Positions 15,556 to 23,629 of a stretch of 36,050 nucleotides of DNA are shown piece after piece. Each line of letters opens with the position of its first letter. Positions within the stretch are counted from its first letter, which is position 1. The stretch is from Leptospiraceae bacterium. Lineage in GTDB: Bacteria; Spirochaetota; Leptospiria; Leptospirales; Leptonemataceae. The notes under the pieces were generated by a model. That model worked only from the letters and a program-made list of their open reading frames with translations, was not told where the DNA came from and ran no database searches. The position numbers were made by a program, and so were the translations under genes. The stretch covers positions 6,194 through 42,243 of the forward strand of contig PBEB01000062.1 in the NCBI GenBank assembly GCA_002717505.1, read 5' to 3'.

Positions 15556-15936
15556 ATCAAAAGAGCCACATTAAGAGGCAAAACCGCCTTCGCTGACCTG
15601 TTTGACCGAGGTCGCCGCTTTCATAGTAGAAATACCGCCATTGTGGCGCTGGCAACGTCGGACGAAGATGCTCTGGTTGCCTTTTGCGTTTCCCGAAGAA
15701 CAGGAACGGCAGTGGTTCGCAATCGAATCCGTAGAAAATGCAGAGTCTCGTTGGAACCCCTGATGGACCGGCTACCCCCGGGTTGGCGGATCGCCATATT
15801 GCCGGGTCGGGCCTGGATTTCCATGCCTCCGGACAAGGGCAGTCAGGAGGTAATTCGCCTTCTACACCGGGCCGGAGTCCAGTTGCTGGATGGACCGGCA
15901 GAGCAGCCCGATCCTTCATCCGGTTCTACAAATTAG
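15556..15936 (+). CDS. rnpA: Ribonuclease P protein component, apparent AUC start
   Basis: Protein subunit of RNase P, which with the RNA subunit removes 5' leaders from pre-tRNAs. The conserved core is complete: LRGKTAFADLFDRGRRF (the usual RLR-x-x-x-x-F...G-x-R-F start), VAFCVSRRTGTAVVRNRIRRKCR (the RNR signature) and the WRIAILPGRAW strand. The first canonical start codon in frame is GTG 15643, which would delete the N-terminal helix and strand. The frame is open back to a TGA at 15526 with no ATG, GTG or TTG. ATC at 15556 (then KRATLRG) best fits the family length (126 aa); ATA at 15544, overlapping the rpmH stop, is the alternative. I see no good Shine-Dalgarno. Confidence 0.88.
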   Translation: MKRATLRGKTAFADLFDRGRRFHSRNTAIVALATSDEDALVAFCVSRRTGTAVVRNRIRRKCRVSLEPLMDRLPPGWRIAILPGRAWISMPPDKGSQEVIRLLHRAGVQLLDGPAEQPDPSSGSTN

Positions 15937-16142
15937 CAATTTCGCCCTGGCTTCCTGGAAGGTGCAGGTTTTATCCAAGTTGTTCCGAATATGCAATGGA
16001 ATGCTATCAGCATTTTCCTTTCTGGAAGGCGACGGGAAAGAGTCTCTGGCGAATCGCACGCTGCAATCCCCTTTCGAAAGGATACTTTGATCCTGTATTT
16101 CCCGAGGATCATCCAGAGCACAGTGATGACTGTGAGCATTGA
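15738..16142 (+). CDS. yidD: Membrane protein insertion efficiency factor YidD
   Basis: The last 80 residues are unmistakable YidD: FIRFYKLAISPWLPGRCRF, then YPSCSEYA, a short helix, and RCNPLSKGYFDPV. YidD is a small peripheral inner-membrane protein that helps YidC-dependent insertion. The start is unclear. ATG 15738 and TTG 15783 are the only canonical options and lie deep inside rnpA in another frame, adding a Gly/Ser/Pro-rich stretch that looks like a shadow of rnpA. No usual start codon lies just before the conserved part (about 15885). An ATC at 15918 would leave only one residue before RFY. The stop overlaps a TTG upstream of yidC; yidC itself starts 17 bp later. Confidence 0.85.
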   Translation: MQSLVGTPDGPATPGLADRHIAGSGLDFHASGQGQSGGNSPSTPGRSPVAGWTGRAARSFIRFYKLAISPWLPGRCRFYPSCSEYAMECYQHFPFWKATGKSLWRIARCNPLSKGYFDPVFPEDHPEHSDDCEH

Positions 16143-16159
16143 TAAATCAGGTAGGTAAA

Positions 16160-18094
16160 ATGAGCGAGGAAAAACAAAGTCAAGGATCCCTTACGTCCCT
16201 TATTCCCATATTGCTACTGGGCGTAGCTACATTCTTTATGTTTCAATTTATGGGTGGGGATGATGAATCGGCGCCAGAAGGTAATGCACCACTGGTCCCG
16301 GCCGAAAAAAGAAATGATTTCAAATTCAATTCTGGCACTGGCGATGAAACGATTATTGAGACCGATCGGGCGGTCTATGTTGTAACAACCGAAGGCGGTC
16401 GCATCGCCCGGCTGTATTTGAAAAAGAGCAATGAGCTCCATGTTCCCGAGTCGCTGATTGAGGAATCGGAAGATCCTCTGGTAAAGAAGTATCAGGCGCT
16501 AGAAGTGACTCGTGGGTTCGGGATGGATTTTCAACCCCATCTCTACTATAGTCCTCCTCTGGAAGACCGATTGGGGAACCCTCTGCTAAATTCGGGCAAA
16601 TTCCGAATGGAAGGTCCTGTGACTCAGGGTAAGGTCACAGAGGTAAAGTTTGCCCTACCGGTTTCCTTTCTGAATCATAGACTGGAATTGGTGAAAGTGT
16701 TCCGATTCTTTCAAGGCGAAAGCTTTTTTCGACAGTTGACTGTAATTCGAAACCTGGAAAAGAAGCCTTTCGTTCTGGGGGGCGATCTTTTCTTTCGTAC
16801 TTTCGGAGATCTTGGGCCCCCACCAGTTTCAGAAAACGATCGGGTACTCCAGAGTTATGGTCGGTTCTTCTATTATAACGATTCGCTGAATCAAACCCAG
16901 GGCGTAGGCGGCTCCGGCGGAAGTTTCTTTTCCTGCAGCAGCGTACCAGAAGGACCCTATCAGGCCTATACAGAGAAGAATGATTCTCTAGAGTTTATGG
17001 GATCCAGCAGTCGGTTCCTGGTTGCTTATTCGCATTTCTTGAATCCTGAGAATCCATTGCATCGGCCGGACGGAGTTGTTCAGAAAGCGAAGGTTTCCCC
17101 GGAAGGCCGCTCCACCTTTACAGCAGTTTTCAATGACTTTCGTCTGGCGCCGTCGGATGGTGGTCCTGTTGAGTTACCGGGCTTTGCCACAGAGGTGCAG
17201 GGCACCGGAGAAACAGCTGCCCCCAGAAATACCCGGGAGCTTGTAAGGGTAGAACAGAAGCGCAGAGATGCATTGATTCTGGACAACCAGATATATGTTG
17301 GTGTTCGAAGCGATGAGGCCCATAAGTTTGCAGACTCGGCTCTGATGCAGGCGGAATTCGGTATGTCCGAACCGGACGAGGAAGCCCGGGATGTAATCTA
17401 TACCTCTTCCTTTCTGGCAATATTCTCTAAGATTCGTGACGGCATTGTCTGGCTCATGCGACAGATTTACGATATGATCGGCAACTACGGATGGGCCATC
17501 ATTATCATCGCCGTGAGCTTCAAGCTCATTACCTGGCCTCTAAACCAGATGCAGGTCAAGTCCATGAAGAAGATGAGCGCTCTGAAACCTGAGATGGACA
17601 AGATCAACGAGAAGTTCAAAGACAACCCTCAGGAAAAGCAAAAGAAGATCATGGCTCTGTACAAAGAGCACAATGTTAATCCGGCCAAAGGCTGTCTTCC
17701 TATGCTTATCCAGGTTCCCATCTTCATCGCACTCTATAGCGCATTCTCTGAGTCCATGGAACTCTGGCGTAGCCCTTTCATTCTATGGATGAATGACCTA
17801 TCTCAGCCAGACACGGTGTACATCATCAAAGATCTGTTCGTTGTGCAGAACTTTCATATTAACATTCTTCCATTGTTTATGATTGGATCTCAGATTCTGC
17901 AGCAGCGGTTTACCACAGTAGTGTCCGATCCGCAACAAAAGATGTTGATGTATTTCATGCCTGTGATCATGATCTTCTTTTTCTGGTCCATGCCCAGTGG
18001 TGTAACTCTGTACTGGACGGTTCAGAATGTTATCTCGATCATCTGGCAGGTCGCTGCAAACAAGATGGACGATACCGAGACCGCAAAAGCGTGA
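16160..18094 (+). CDS. yidC: Membrane protein insertase YidC
   Basis: A 644-residue Oxa1/Alb3/YidC insertase. I chose the ATG at 16160, preceded by GGTAGGT. One N-terminal membrane helix (residues about 12-30) precedes a large periplasmic beta-sandwich domain (about 50-400), which is found in diderm YidC. The conserved five-helix core follows: MRQIYDMIGNYGWAIIIIAVSFK with the essential positive residue region, PLNQMQVKSMKKM and the coiled cytoplasmic loop, PAKGCLPMLIQVPIFIALY, and a C-terminal SGVTLYWTVQNVISIIWQ. All core landmarks are present. It sits between yidD and jag, the usual order. Confidence 0.97.
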   Translation: MSEEKQSQGSLTSLIPILLLGVATFFMFQFMGGDDESAPEGNAPLVPAEKRNDFKFNSGTGDETIIETDRAVYVVTTEGGRIARLYLKKSNELHVPESLIEESEDPLVKKYQALEVTRGFGMDFQPHLYYSPPLEDRLGNPLLNSGKFRMEGPVTQGKVTEVKFALPVSFLNHRLELVKVFRFFQGESFFRQLTVIRNLEKKPFVLGGDLFFRTFGDLGPPPVSENDRVLQSYGRFFYYNDSLNQTQGVGGSGGSFFSCSSVPEGPYQAYTEKNDSLEFMGSSSRFLVAYSHFLNPENPLHRPDGVVQKAKVSPEGRSTFTAVFNDFRLAPSDGGPVELPGFATEVQGTGETAAPRNTRELVRVEQKRRDALILDNQIYVGVRSDEAHKFADSALMQAEFGMSEPDEEARDVIYTSSFLAIFSKIRDGIVWLMRQIYDMIGNYGWAIIIIAVSFKLITWPLNQMQVKSMKKMSALKPEMDKINEKFKDNPQEKQKKIMALYKEHNVNPAKGCLPMLIQVPIFIALYSAFSESMELWRSPFILWMNDLSQPDTVYIIKDLFVVQNFHINILPLFMIGSQILQQRFTTVVSDPQQKMLMYFMPVIMIFFFWSMPSGVTLYWTVQNVISIIWQVAANKMDDTETAKA

Positions 18095-18116
18095 AATCAT
18101 TTAATAGGGTATTGGA

Positions 18117-18797
18117 ATGAATTACATTCTAGAGATAGAATCGAAAAATAAATCAGACGCGCAGAAGCGGGCCTCCGAAATTCTCGGAATCCCGGAAGAT
18201 GAGCTGGATTTTGAAACAGAAGGGGCCGGCCTCTTTGGCATGATGGCGCGGAAGCCGGTAGTAGTCCGCGTAAAACCCAAAAATGAACCAGGAGATGAGG
18301 CTCTGATTAAAGGCGTGCTCCTAACTCTGGTTCATAAAATGGGTATTGATGCAGAGATTGAAGACTTTGAAGATACGGAAGAAAACTATATCGCTCACAT
18401 CGATTCAGAAGATTCGGGAATCCTGATCGGTCGTCAGGGGAAGACCCTGGATGCGCTTCAGTTCTTACTGAATCTGCTGGTGACACCCGAGCTCAAAGAT
18501 AAGAAGCGCATCCTGGTGGATGTGGCCCGTTATCGGGAACGTCGCAAAAAGAAGCTGAATAAGCTGGCTCGTTCTGTGGCTGATCGAGTGGCCAAATCCG
18601 GTCGATCTGTGCTATTAGAAAGCATGAATCCATACGAGCGGCGTATTGTGCACCTCACGCTGGAAGAAGATACCAGAGTGACTACGCGTTCCGAAGGGAA
18701 TGGACTTTATAAGCGAGTTCGAGTAGTAATTCTTCGAGAAGAAGGTGAAGAGGAATATTACGAAGAAGAGTATTACGAGGACGAAGGAGAAGAGTAA
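18117..18797 (+). CDS. jag: Jag/KhpB-type RNA-binding protein (Jag_N, KH, R3H)
   Basis: A 226-residue RNA-binding protein (also called KhpB or EloR in Gram-positives). The Jag_N domain is at residues 1-52 ([27 protein letters not shown]). The KH domain at about 75-140 carries GRQG at 105-108. The R3H domain at about 150-205 carries R175-x3-H179 within NPYERRIVH and the T-R-S-E-G-N-G segment. The last 20 residues are almost all Glu, Tyr and Asp. Jag homologues bind RNA and in Firmicutes affect cell elongation and division. The sequence coding the acidic tail also supplies the AGGAG used by mnmE, and the TAA stop overlaps the proposed mnmE start. Confidence 0.95.
   Translation: MNYILEIESKNKSDAQKRASEILGIPEDELDFETEGAGLFGMMARKPVVVRVKPKNEPGDEALIKGVLLTLVHKMGIDAEIEDFEDTEENYIAHIDSEDSGILIGRQGKTLDALQFLLNLLVTPELKDKKRILVDVARYRERRKKKLNKLARSVADRVAKSGRSVLLESMNPYERRIVHLTLEEDTRVTTRSEGNGLYKRVRVVILREEGEEEYYEEEYYEDEGEE
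18785..18789 (+). promoter_or_regulatory. Shine-Dalgarno for the AUC start of mnmE
   Basis: AGGAG with a 7-nt spacer to ATC 18797. It lies inside the 3' end of jag. It decides the mnmE start: the spacing is ideal for 18797 and the next conserved residues are EDTIVAL. Confidence 0.75.
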
Positions 18798-20272
18798 TCG
18801 AAGATACAATCGTAGCTCTTTCCAGTGCTCCCGGAAGGGGAGCCATTGCTCTTGTTCGTTTTTCCGGGCCTCTTTGCCGCAAGGTATTAGAGGCCTTTTT
18901 TCTGGATGGGCAAAGGCGCCCCTATTCTAGCAGACTGAGAGATCCTGGTTCGCTGCAACCTGGCAGAGCCTATCGTTGCTTTGTTTTGGAGTTAGCCATC
19001 GGTAATCCCGAGTCTGGCGCGGACCCTGATTCGGCCACGGTTTCCAGAGCCAGTTCAGATCCAGCCCCATCTGAGGCTTCGGAGCTTACAATCCTGGACG
19101 ATGGGCTCTTTACCTTCTTTCAAGGCCCTGCATCTTATACCGGAGAAGACATGCTTGAGGTTTCCTTGCATGGGAACCCGGTTATCGTGCGACACTTCAT
19201 TCTATCGGTATGCGATGCTCTTCACATTCGGCCGGCAAATCCCGGGGAATTTACTCGAAGAGCGTTTCAAAATGAAAAACTGGATCTTCTGGCTGCCGAA
19301 GGTGTACGAAGCATCATCGACGCTCGCTCTGTTTTCGAACTTCATGCCAGCCGAAAACTCTACGATGGGGAATTGACGCGGATGATTTCGCGATTTCGTT
19401 CTGCATTGATTCATCTTAAGGCAGAGACGGAAGCCGAGGTAGATTTTTCTACAGAGGACCTTACTTTCGAATCCAGAGAAGAAACCATAGAGAGGGTTCA
19501 TGATCTTCGCCGGCGAATCGCTGATATTCTGGAGCGATCCAGAAGTGCGGCCCGGCTCAGCGACGGTATGCAGGTTGCTCTGTCCGGTATTCCCAATGCA
19601 GGAAAATCCTCTCTGCTGAATCAGATCCTTGGTTGGGAAAGGAGCATTGTCAGTGAGATTGAGGGAACGACCAGGGATTTCGTTAGCGAAGAGATCGAGC
19701 TGGGCGGAATACCGGTTCGTTTTGTAGATACGGCAGGATTGCGCGAGTCTGAAGACCTGGTGGAAAAGGAAGGCGTGAGGCGTTCCCAGCAGCAGATGGA
19801 AAAGAGCCTTCTGATTTTTCACGTTTGTGATTTAAATCGGGAACCGTATCCGGAGCCCGTCTTTCCCGGGCGACCCGTATGGCATATTCTAAACAAAGCG
19901 GACCTGGCGACCGAAGCAAGAATGAAGGCATGGAAAAGCGAGCTTTCGATGAAAGCTGCCGACCGAATCTATCCCATTTCCTGCAAATCCGGGGAAGGGC
20001 TGAATACCCTCAGAAACGCTCTGGCGGACTACTTGAAAGACGAGACTGAATCGGTGGATCCTTTCTATCTCGAAGAAAGACACAGGTATCATTTTCAGCA
20101 GATGGATGGGGCTCTGGTCCGCCTATTGGAGCTGTGGAAGAACGATGCGCCGGCCGAAATCTGTGCTCTGGAATTGGACTCTGCTCTGCATCACTGCGGA
20201 GAACTCACAGGGAATATATCAACCGAAGAAATCCTGGGAAGGATCTTCTCGGTGTTTTGTGTAGGTAAATAG
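18797..20272 (+). CDS. mnmE: tRNA modification GTPase MnmE, apparent AUC start
   Basis: 491 residues; with MnmG it forms cmnm5U34 on tRNAs. The conserved N-terminus [24 protein letters not shown] starts immediately after an ATC at 18797 that overlaps the jag TAA (TAATC). No ATG, GTG or TTG exists before TTG 18986, which would remove the folate-binding start. Other landmarks: [12 protein letters not shown], the G-domain P-loop GIPNAGKSS (264-272), [19 protein letters not shown], and the C-terminal FCVGK with the functional Cys. An acidic/Ser/Pro insert at about 70-97 lengthens the first domain. The 3' end overlaps the convergent membrane-protein gene by 54 bp. Confidence 0.93.
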   Translation: MEDTIVALSSAPGRGAIALVRFSGPLCRKVLEAFFLDGQRRPYSSRLRDPGSLQPGRAYRCFVLELAIGNPESGADPDSATVSRASSDPAPSEASELTILDDGLFTFFQGPASYTGEDMLEVSLHGNPVIVRHFILSVCDALHIRPANPGEFTRRAFQNEKLDLLAAEGVRSIIDARSVFELHASRKLYDGELTRMISRFRSALIHLKAETEAEVDFSTEDLTFESREETIERVHDLRRRIADILERSRSAARLSDGMQVALSGIPNAGKSSLLNQILGWERSIVSEIEGTTRDFVSEEIELGGIPVRFVDTAGLRESEDLVEKEGVRRSQQQMEKSLLIFHVCDLNREPYPEPVFPGRPVWHILNKADLATEARMKAWKSELSMKAADRIYPISCKSGEGLNTLRNALADYLKDETESVDPFYLEERHRYHFQQMDGALVRLLELWKNDAPAEICALELDSALHHCGELTGNISTEEILGRIFSVFCVGK

Positions 20273-20743
20273 CAAGTAAAGAGCGGAAAATGCAGCAGAA
20301 AGAGAAGCCCCTACGATAAAAAAGTAGAGCATGAGAATGGTTCCGGCGGCCAGCGACCATTCATAGACCGCGAAGGTCCAACAAAAAACCGAAAGAAATC
20401 CACCGTACCAGAAAGACAGACAGCGAAAGCACCTGCCCCACTTCAAGAATAGACGAAGAATCAGTTTTCGTTCCGCATGTAGATCCAGTGTGGTTTGATC
20501 CATTTCAAGATACCGGCGGGCTACTCCGTCCCAGATTCTGTTTCTAGCATGGCGAATTCCCAGAAACCCAGTGATCAGAATAATCAATACCCAGACACCA
20601 ATGGCCGGAGCCTGCCGTAGCAGAAATGCAAAAAGGTCCTGATAATCTCGGATGCCCTGGGAAATGATCACTACAAAGGGTAAGGCCAAAATAAATAGAC
20701 CGGAAATCAGATGCCGCAGAAAAATAATATGCAGGCGTTCCAT
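20219..20743 (-). CDS. Four-helix membrane protein, unknown function
   Basis: A 174-residue integral membrane protein that I do not recognise. Hydrophobic segments lie at about residues 12-28, 47-63, 108-128 and 132-160. A charged cytoplasmic loop at about 65-95 contains [17 protein letters not shown] Cys pair (RCFRC) sits before the third helix. Its 3' end overlaps the mnmE 3' end tail-to-tail by 54 bp. It is divergent from the MaoC gene 18 bp away. No domain or partner suggests a function. Confidence 0.65.
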   Translation of the reverse strand: MERLHIIFLRHLISGLFILALPFVVIISQGIRDYQDLFAFLLRQAPAIGVWVLIILITGFLGIRHARNRIWDGVARRYLEMDQTTLDLHAERKLILRLFLKWGRCFRCLSFWYGGFLSVFCWTFAVYEWSLAAGTILMLYFFIVGASLSAAFSALYLLFTYTKHREDPSQDFFG

Positions 20744-20761
20744 TGATAACAGGAGGCATCA

Positions 20762-21193
20762 GTGTACCAAAAAGGCAAGACATTTGAGGAAATTCAGATA
20801 GGAGACACAGCTTCTTTTACCAAGACAATCTCCGAAACTGACATCTATCTCTACGCTGGAATTAGTGGCGATTTCAATCCTGTTCATGTAGATGAAGAGT
20901 ACGCGAAGACCACTCCTTTCAAGTCGCGAATCGCCCATGGAGGGCTGGCAGGATCGCTTCTCGCTCCGGTTCTGGGAATGAAGCTTCCGGGGCTCGGTAC
21001 AGTGGCTCTGGAAGTAAGCCAGAAATATCGAGACGTAGTTTATCCTGGGGACACAGTTACATGTGAAGTGGAAGTCACGAAAAAGCTGGATCGATTAAAA
21101 GCCGTGGAAATGAAGATTACCTGGAAAAATCAAAAGGGAAAACTGATCTCTAAAGGAAACTGTCGAGTACTTCCGCCGGCTCCAGATGCTTGA
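20762..21193 (+). CDS. MaoC-family (R)-specific enoyl-CoA hydratase
   Basis: A 143-residue hot-dog-fold protein. The MaoC active-site region is GDFNPVHVDEEYA (residues about 37-49), with the Asp and His of the hydratase motif, followed by the SRIAHGGLAGSLLAPVLG helix and the YRDVVYPGDTV strand. It resembles PhaJ-type (R)-enoyl-CoA hydratases, which convert enoyl-CoA to (R)-3-hydroxyacyl-CoA. It could equally act in branched or unusual fatty-acid metabolism. It starts with GTG behind a perfect AGGAGG. The stop lies 1 bp from that of the convergent phosphatase gene. Confidence 0.9.
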   Translation: MYQKGKTFEEIQIGDTASFTKTISETDIYLYAGISGDFNPVHVDEEYAKTTPFKSRIAHGGLAGSLLAPVLGMKLPGLGTVALEVSQKYRDVVYPGDTVTCEVEVTKKLDRLKAVEMKITWKNQKGKLISKGNCRVLPPAPDA

Positions 21194-21194
21194 T

Positions 21195-22523
21195 TCATTG
21201 AATTTCAGCGATCAGGACCAGAACATCGTCGCGGAACCGCAGAAAATCTGGCCGGCTTCTGACCTGCTGGATTAAGTTATTCAGAAGAACATCAGCATCC
21301 TGGTCGGCCAGGGGGTTTAGCAGTTCCGGCATATCATCGATGAAGGTAATAGTGCCGTTGATTGTTTCGTATTCAAGAAGACCATCCGTATACATCAAGT
21401 AACGGTCCCCGGAAATCATCTCTCTTTGTACTTCTTCGGCAGTAGGCTCACGAATCCCCATGCCCATCAAACTACCCGATGTTTCTATCTCTTGAAAAGG
21501 CTGTCCCTTGCGAGCAAGTAATACCGGTGGATGCCCTGCATTTGCGAGCAGGACACTGGACTGTAGAAAATCAAAAAATATATAAACGCCCGTGGCATGG
21601 TGGCTCTCATAGGATTCAGCCATGGTCTTATCCAATGCTGTGAGCAAGGCCGATGGAGAAAGTCGATTGCGATAGGGTATTCGACTGAGCACCACTTTCA
21701 TAGCTGTAGACATCATAGCGCTGGAGATGCCATGACCACTAATGTCGCTGAGAAAGATTCCCAGGTTCCCTTCTCGTAAGAAGACCAGGTCGTAGAAATC
21801 TCCGCCTATCTGATTCTCCGGAAGATGGTATTTATGGATCTTTATCCGTTCGTTTCCAGAGAAAGTTGGAAACAGGCTGTCATGTACTCTTCGCGCCAGA
21901 TCCAGTTCATTTCCTTCGCGTATGCGATGCTGTTCGAGCTCAACAAAGCGAATGATAAGATAGTTCACGAATACATGTAGCAAAAACACAATTGCAGATA
22001 AAAAAAGTAGCAGTACTGCCTGTTCGGCATTGAACAGAGTAGAGCGACCGACCAGAGTATAAAGGGAAACAATGACGATTAAGCCGGTAACCGGTAGGGC
22101 CTTGAATCGGCCCGGTCGGATAATCTGAAATAGCAAGAGCAGGCAGAACAGCAGGATTGGACCGGAAGCCGAGTTGTTTTGTAAGCCAAAGTAATAATAG
22201 GCAACGGACAGCAGTAGCAGCGTGGTTGCATGACCACCGTTATAATACCACGATTGTAGTCGGTGCGGCACTTTAATGAAGAATAGTAACCAGCAGGGAA
22301 TGGTTATCCCAGCGCTCACTGCCAGGGCCGAAAGCAATTCATGGCCATTGGTGAGAGCAAAATACAGCGAAGAAAGGAAAAGGAGAGGTCCGGTGAGAAT
22401 GGCTACCAGACGTTCCAGATTTTTTTCAAAGCGTCGGAATAAAGGTTCATACTGAATAGGTACAGGACGAACCAGGTACTTCAGTGTAGTGGCGAATTGC
22501 TCTGTTCGAATAGCAGAACTCAT
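21195..22523 (-). CDS. Membrane-anchored PP2C/SpoIIE (RsbU-type) serine phosphatase
   Basis: A 442-residue protein. About six membrane helices in residues 35-205 are followed by a short linker helix and a SpoIIE/RsbU phosphatase domain at about 225-442. Metal-ligand motifs are GGDFYDLV and FLSDISGHGISSAMM, then NAGHPPVLL and the GDRYLMYTDGLLE region, all intact. Such phosphatases dephosphorylate anti-anti-sigma (STAS) proteins in partner-switching systems and answer to membrane or other inputs. No STAS protein or anti-sigma kinase is in the window. Its ATG overlaps the stop of the upstream small secreted protein (ATGA). Through that gene it sits at the end of the fliW-csrA run. Confidence 0.9.
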   Translation of the reverse strand: MSSAIRTEQFATTLKYLVRPVPIQYEPLFRRFEKNLERLVAILTGPLLFLSSLYFALTNGHELLSALAVSAGITIPCWLLFFIKVPHRLQSWYYNGGHATTLLLLSVAYYYFGLQNNSASGPILLFCLLLLFQIIRPGRFKALPVTGLIVIVSLYTLVGRSTLFNAEQAVLLLFLSAIVFLLHVFVNYLIIRFVELEQHRIREGNELDLARRVHDSLFPTFSGNERIKIHKYHLPENQIGGDFYDLVFLREGNLGIFLSDISGHGISSAMMSTAMKVVLSRIPYRNRLSPSALLTALDKTMAESYESHHATGVYIFFDFLQSSVLLANAGHPPVLLARKGQPFQEIETSGSLMGMGIREPTAEEVQREMISGDRYLMYTDGLLEYETINGTITFIDDMPELLNPLADQDADVLLNNLIQQVRSRPDFLRFRDDVLVLIAEIQ

Positions 22524-22906
22524 GGTGGGCCAAGAAACTCCAGGCGAGTAATTCGGGAACCCTGCAACTTCAGTCCCAGATTGTACCCGCTTCTTAGATG
22601 TCTGTCAATTCGATGGGACAACTGCAAGCATTGTGTAGAATTACCGCAGAAAAAATGGATGGAGTGCGGTACATCTTTGAATGCATTGTAGTTCGGGCCA
22701 TGTGATAGGAGAATGGTAATTGCATTCTGATTGCCGATTACTTCGAACAGAATGTGGGATACAAAACGTCGGTTGGTGATGCGCAATTTTTGCTCGCTGA
22801 GCACCGGCGGATAGGGAGCTGGATTTGCTGAATCAAAAGCGGAAAGGAGGAGGCCTGACAGAAAAAAGACAACTACAGTGGAAGCTTTGATCGGCAGCAA
22901 CTGCAT
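22520..22906 (-). CDS. Small secreted protein, unknown function
   Basis: A 128-residue protein with a clear signal peptide (basic start, then VVVFFLSGLLLSAF, probable cleavage after DSA). The mature part is about 100 residues with two Cys in FFCGNSTQCLQ, possibly a disulfide. I do not recognise a family. It lies 16 bp after csrA and overlaps the phosphatase gene by 4 bp, so it is probably co-transcribed with both. It could be a periplasmic partner of the membrane phosphatase, which is inference from coupling. Confidence 0.65.
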   Translation of the reverse strand: MQLLPIKASTVVVFFLSGLLLSAFDSANPAPYPPVLSEQKLRITNRRFVSHILFEVIGNQNAITILLSHGPNYNAFKDVPHSIHFFCGNSTQCLQLSHRIDRHLRSGYNLGLKLQGSRITRLEFLGPP

Positions 22907-22922
22907 GGCTCAATCGAAACTA

Positions 22923-23186
22923 TCAGGAAGAGGAGTTCTCTTCGTCCTTCTTCTTCTCTTTGCCCAGTAGCTTCTGAAGATCCCGAAGTTTATCCGGAGA
23001 AACCGATTGGGCCGCTTCCCTGTTCTGATCCTGGATTTCTTGATAAATCTCAGTTCTATGAATGGATACGTTTTTCGGGGCCCTAATTCCCAGTTTTACC
23101 TGGTCACCCTTAATATCCACAACGACGATTTCGATGTCGTCGCCGATCATGATGGACTCATTAATCTTTCGAGCAAGTACCAGCAA
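22923..23186 (-). CDS. csrA: Carbon storage regulator CsrA
   Basis: An 87-residue RNA-binding translational repressor. The canonical sequence [22 protein letters not shown] begins at a TTG (23186), preceded by GGAGG with a 6-nt spacer. A longer in-frame extension upstream is just the fliW 3' end in another frame. The core (residues 1-55, [18 protein letters not shown]) is intact, and a charged C-terminal tail of about 30 residues is longer than in most CsrA. It directly follows fliW, whose product binds and inhibits CsrA in other bacteria so that flagellin translation tracks filament assembly. Confidence 0.96.
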   Translation of the reverse strand: MLVLARKINESIMIGDDIEIVVVDIKGDQVKLGIRAPKNVSIHRTEIYQEIQDQNREAAQSVSPDKLRDLQKLLGKEKKKDEENSSS

Positions 23187-23187
23187 A

Positions 23188-23625
23188 TCAGGCCTCCAGG
23201 AGCTCCAGAATGGGAACCCGCACCAGATGGCTTTCATTCATAGAAATCACCTGTCTTGCCTGCCGAGTTTTGCGATTCACCAGTATTGGTCCCTGGAGGT
23301 TTGCGGTCATTTTTTCAGGATGATCCCCCGGAATCGTTACTATCAAGTAGACTTCGCATTCGGAAATACTCTCCACTTGAAGCGACTGGAGTTCCATGGG
23401 AATGACCACAGGATCATAGTCTTTTAAGATGAGCTCAGGTCGCAGGATAATAAATGCCAGACCGGATTCATCGGCACTCTGAAGCCAGTGAAAAGGACCT
23501 TCCTTCTCTTCCAGGATGGCGAAGCGAGTATAGTCGGCGAAGCCCAGAATTCCCTCGGGAAATTCCAGGATGCTGTCATCGCTTACTTCAATAGAACCAA
23601 AAGGCTTTGTTTCGAGTTGCGGCAT
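23188..23625 (-). CDS. fliW: Flagellar assembly factor FliW (CsrA antagonist)
   Basis: A 145-residue FliW. Conserved features are the [21 protein letters not shown] start, the [19 protein letters not shown] segment and the [11 protein letters not shown] region near the C-terminus. FliW binds flagellin or CsrA alternately and relieves CsrA repression when flagellin is exported. It starts 4 bp after the flgL stop, and its TGA ends 1 nt before the TTG of csrA, so fliW and csrA are probably coupled; the csrA ribosome site lies inside fliW. Confidence 0.96.
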   Translation of the reverse strand: MPQLETKPFGSIEVSDDSILEFPEGILGFADYTRFAILEEKEGPFHWLQSADESGLAFIILRPELILKDYDPVVIPMELQSLQVESISECEVYLIVTIPGDHPEKMTANLQGPILVNRKTRQARQVISMNESHLVRVPILELLEA

Positions 23626-23629
23626 ATAG

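Noticed and set aside
15643..15936. rnpA starting at GTG 15643
   Set aside because: It would remove the conserved N-terminal helix and strand (LRGKTAFADLF...GRRF), which are present in frame upstream.
18986..20272. mnmE starting at TTG 18986
   Set aside because: It cuts off the conserved EDTIVAL...RFSGP N-terminus, which is intact upstream with an AGGAG at the correct distance.
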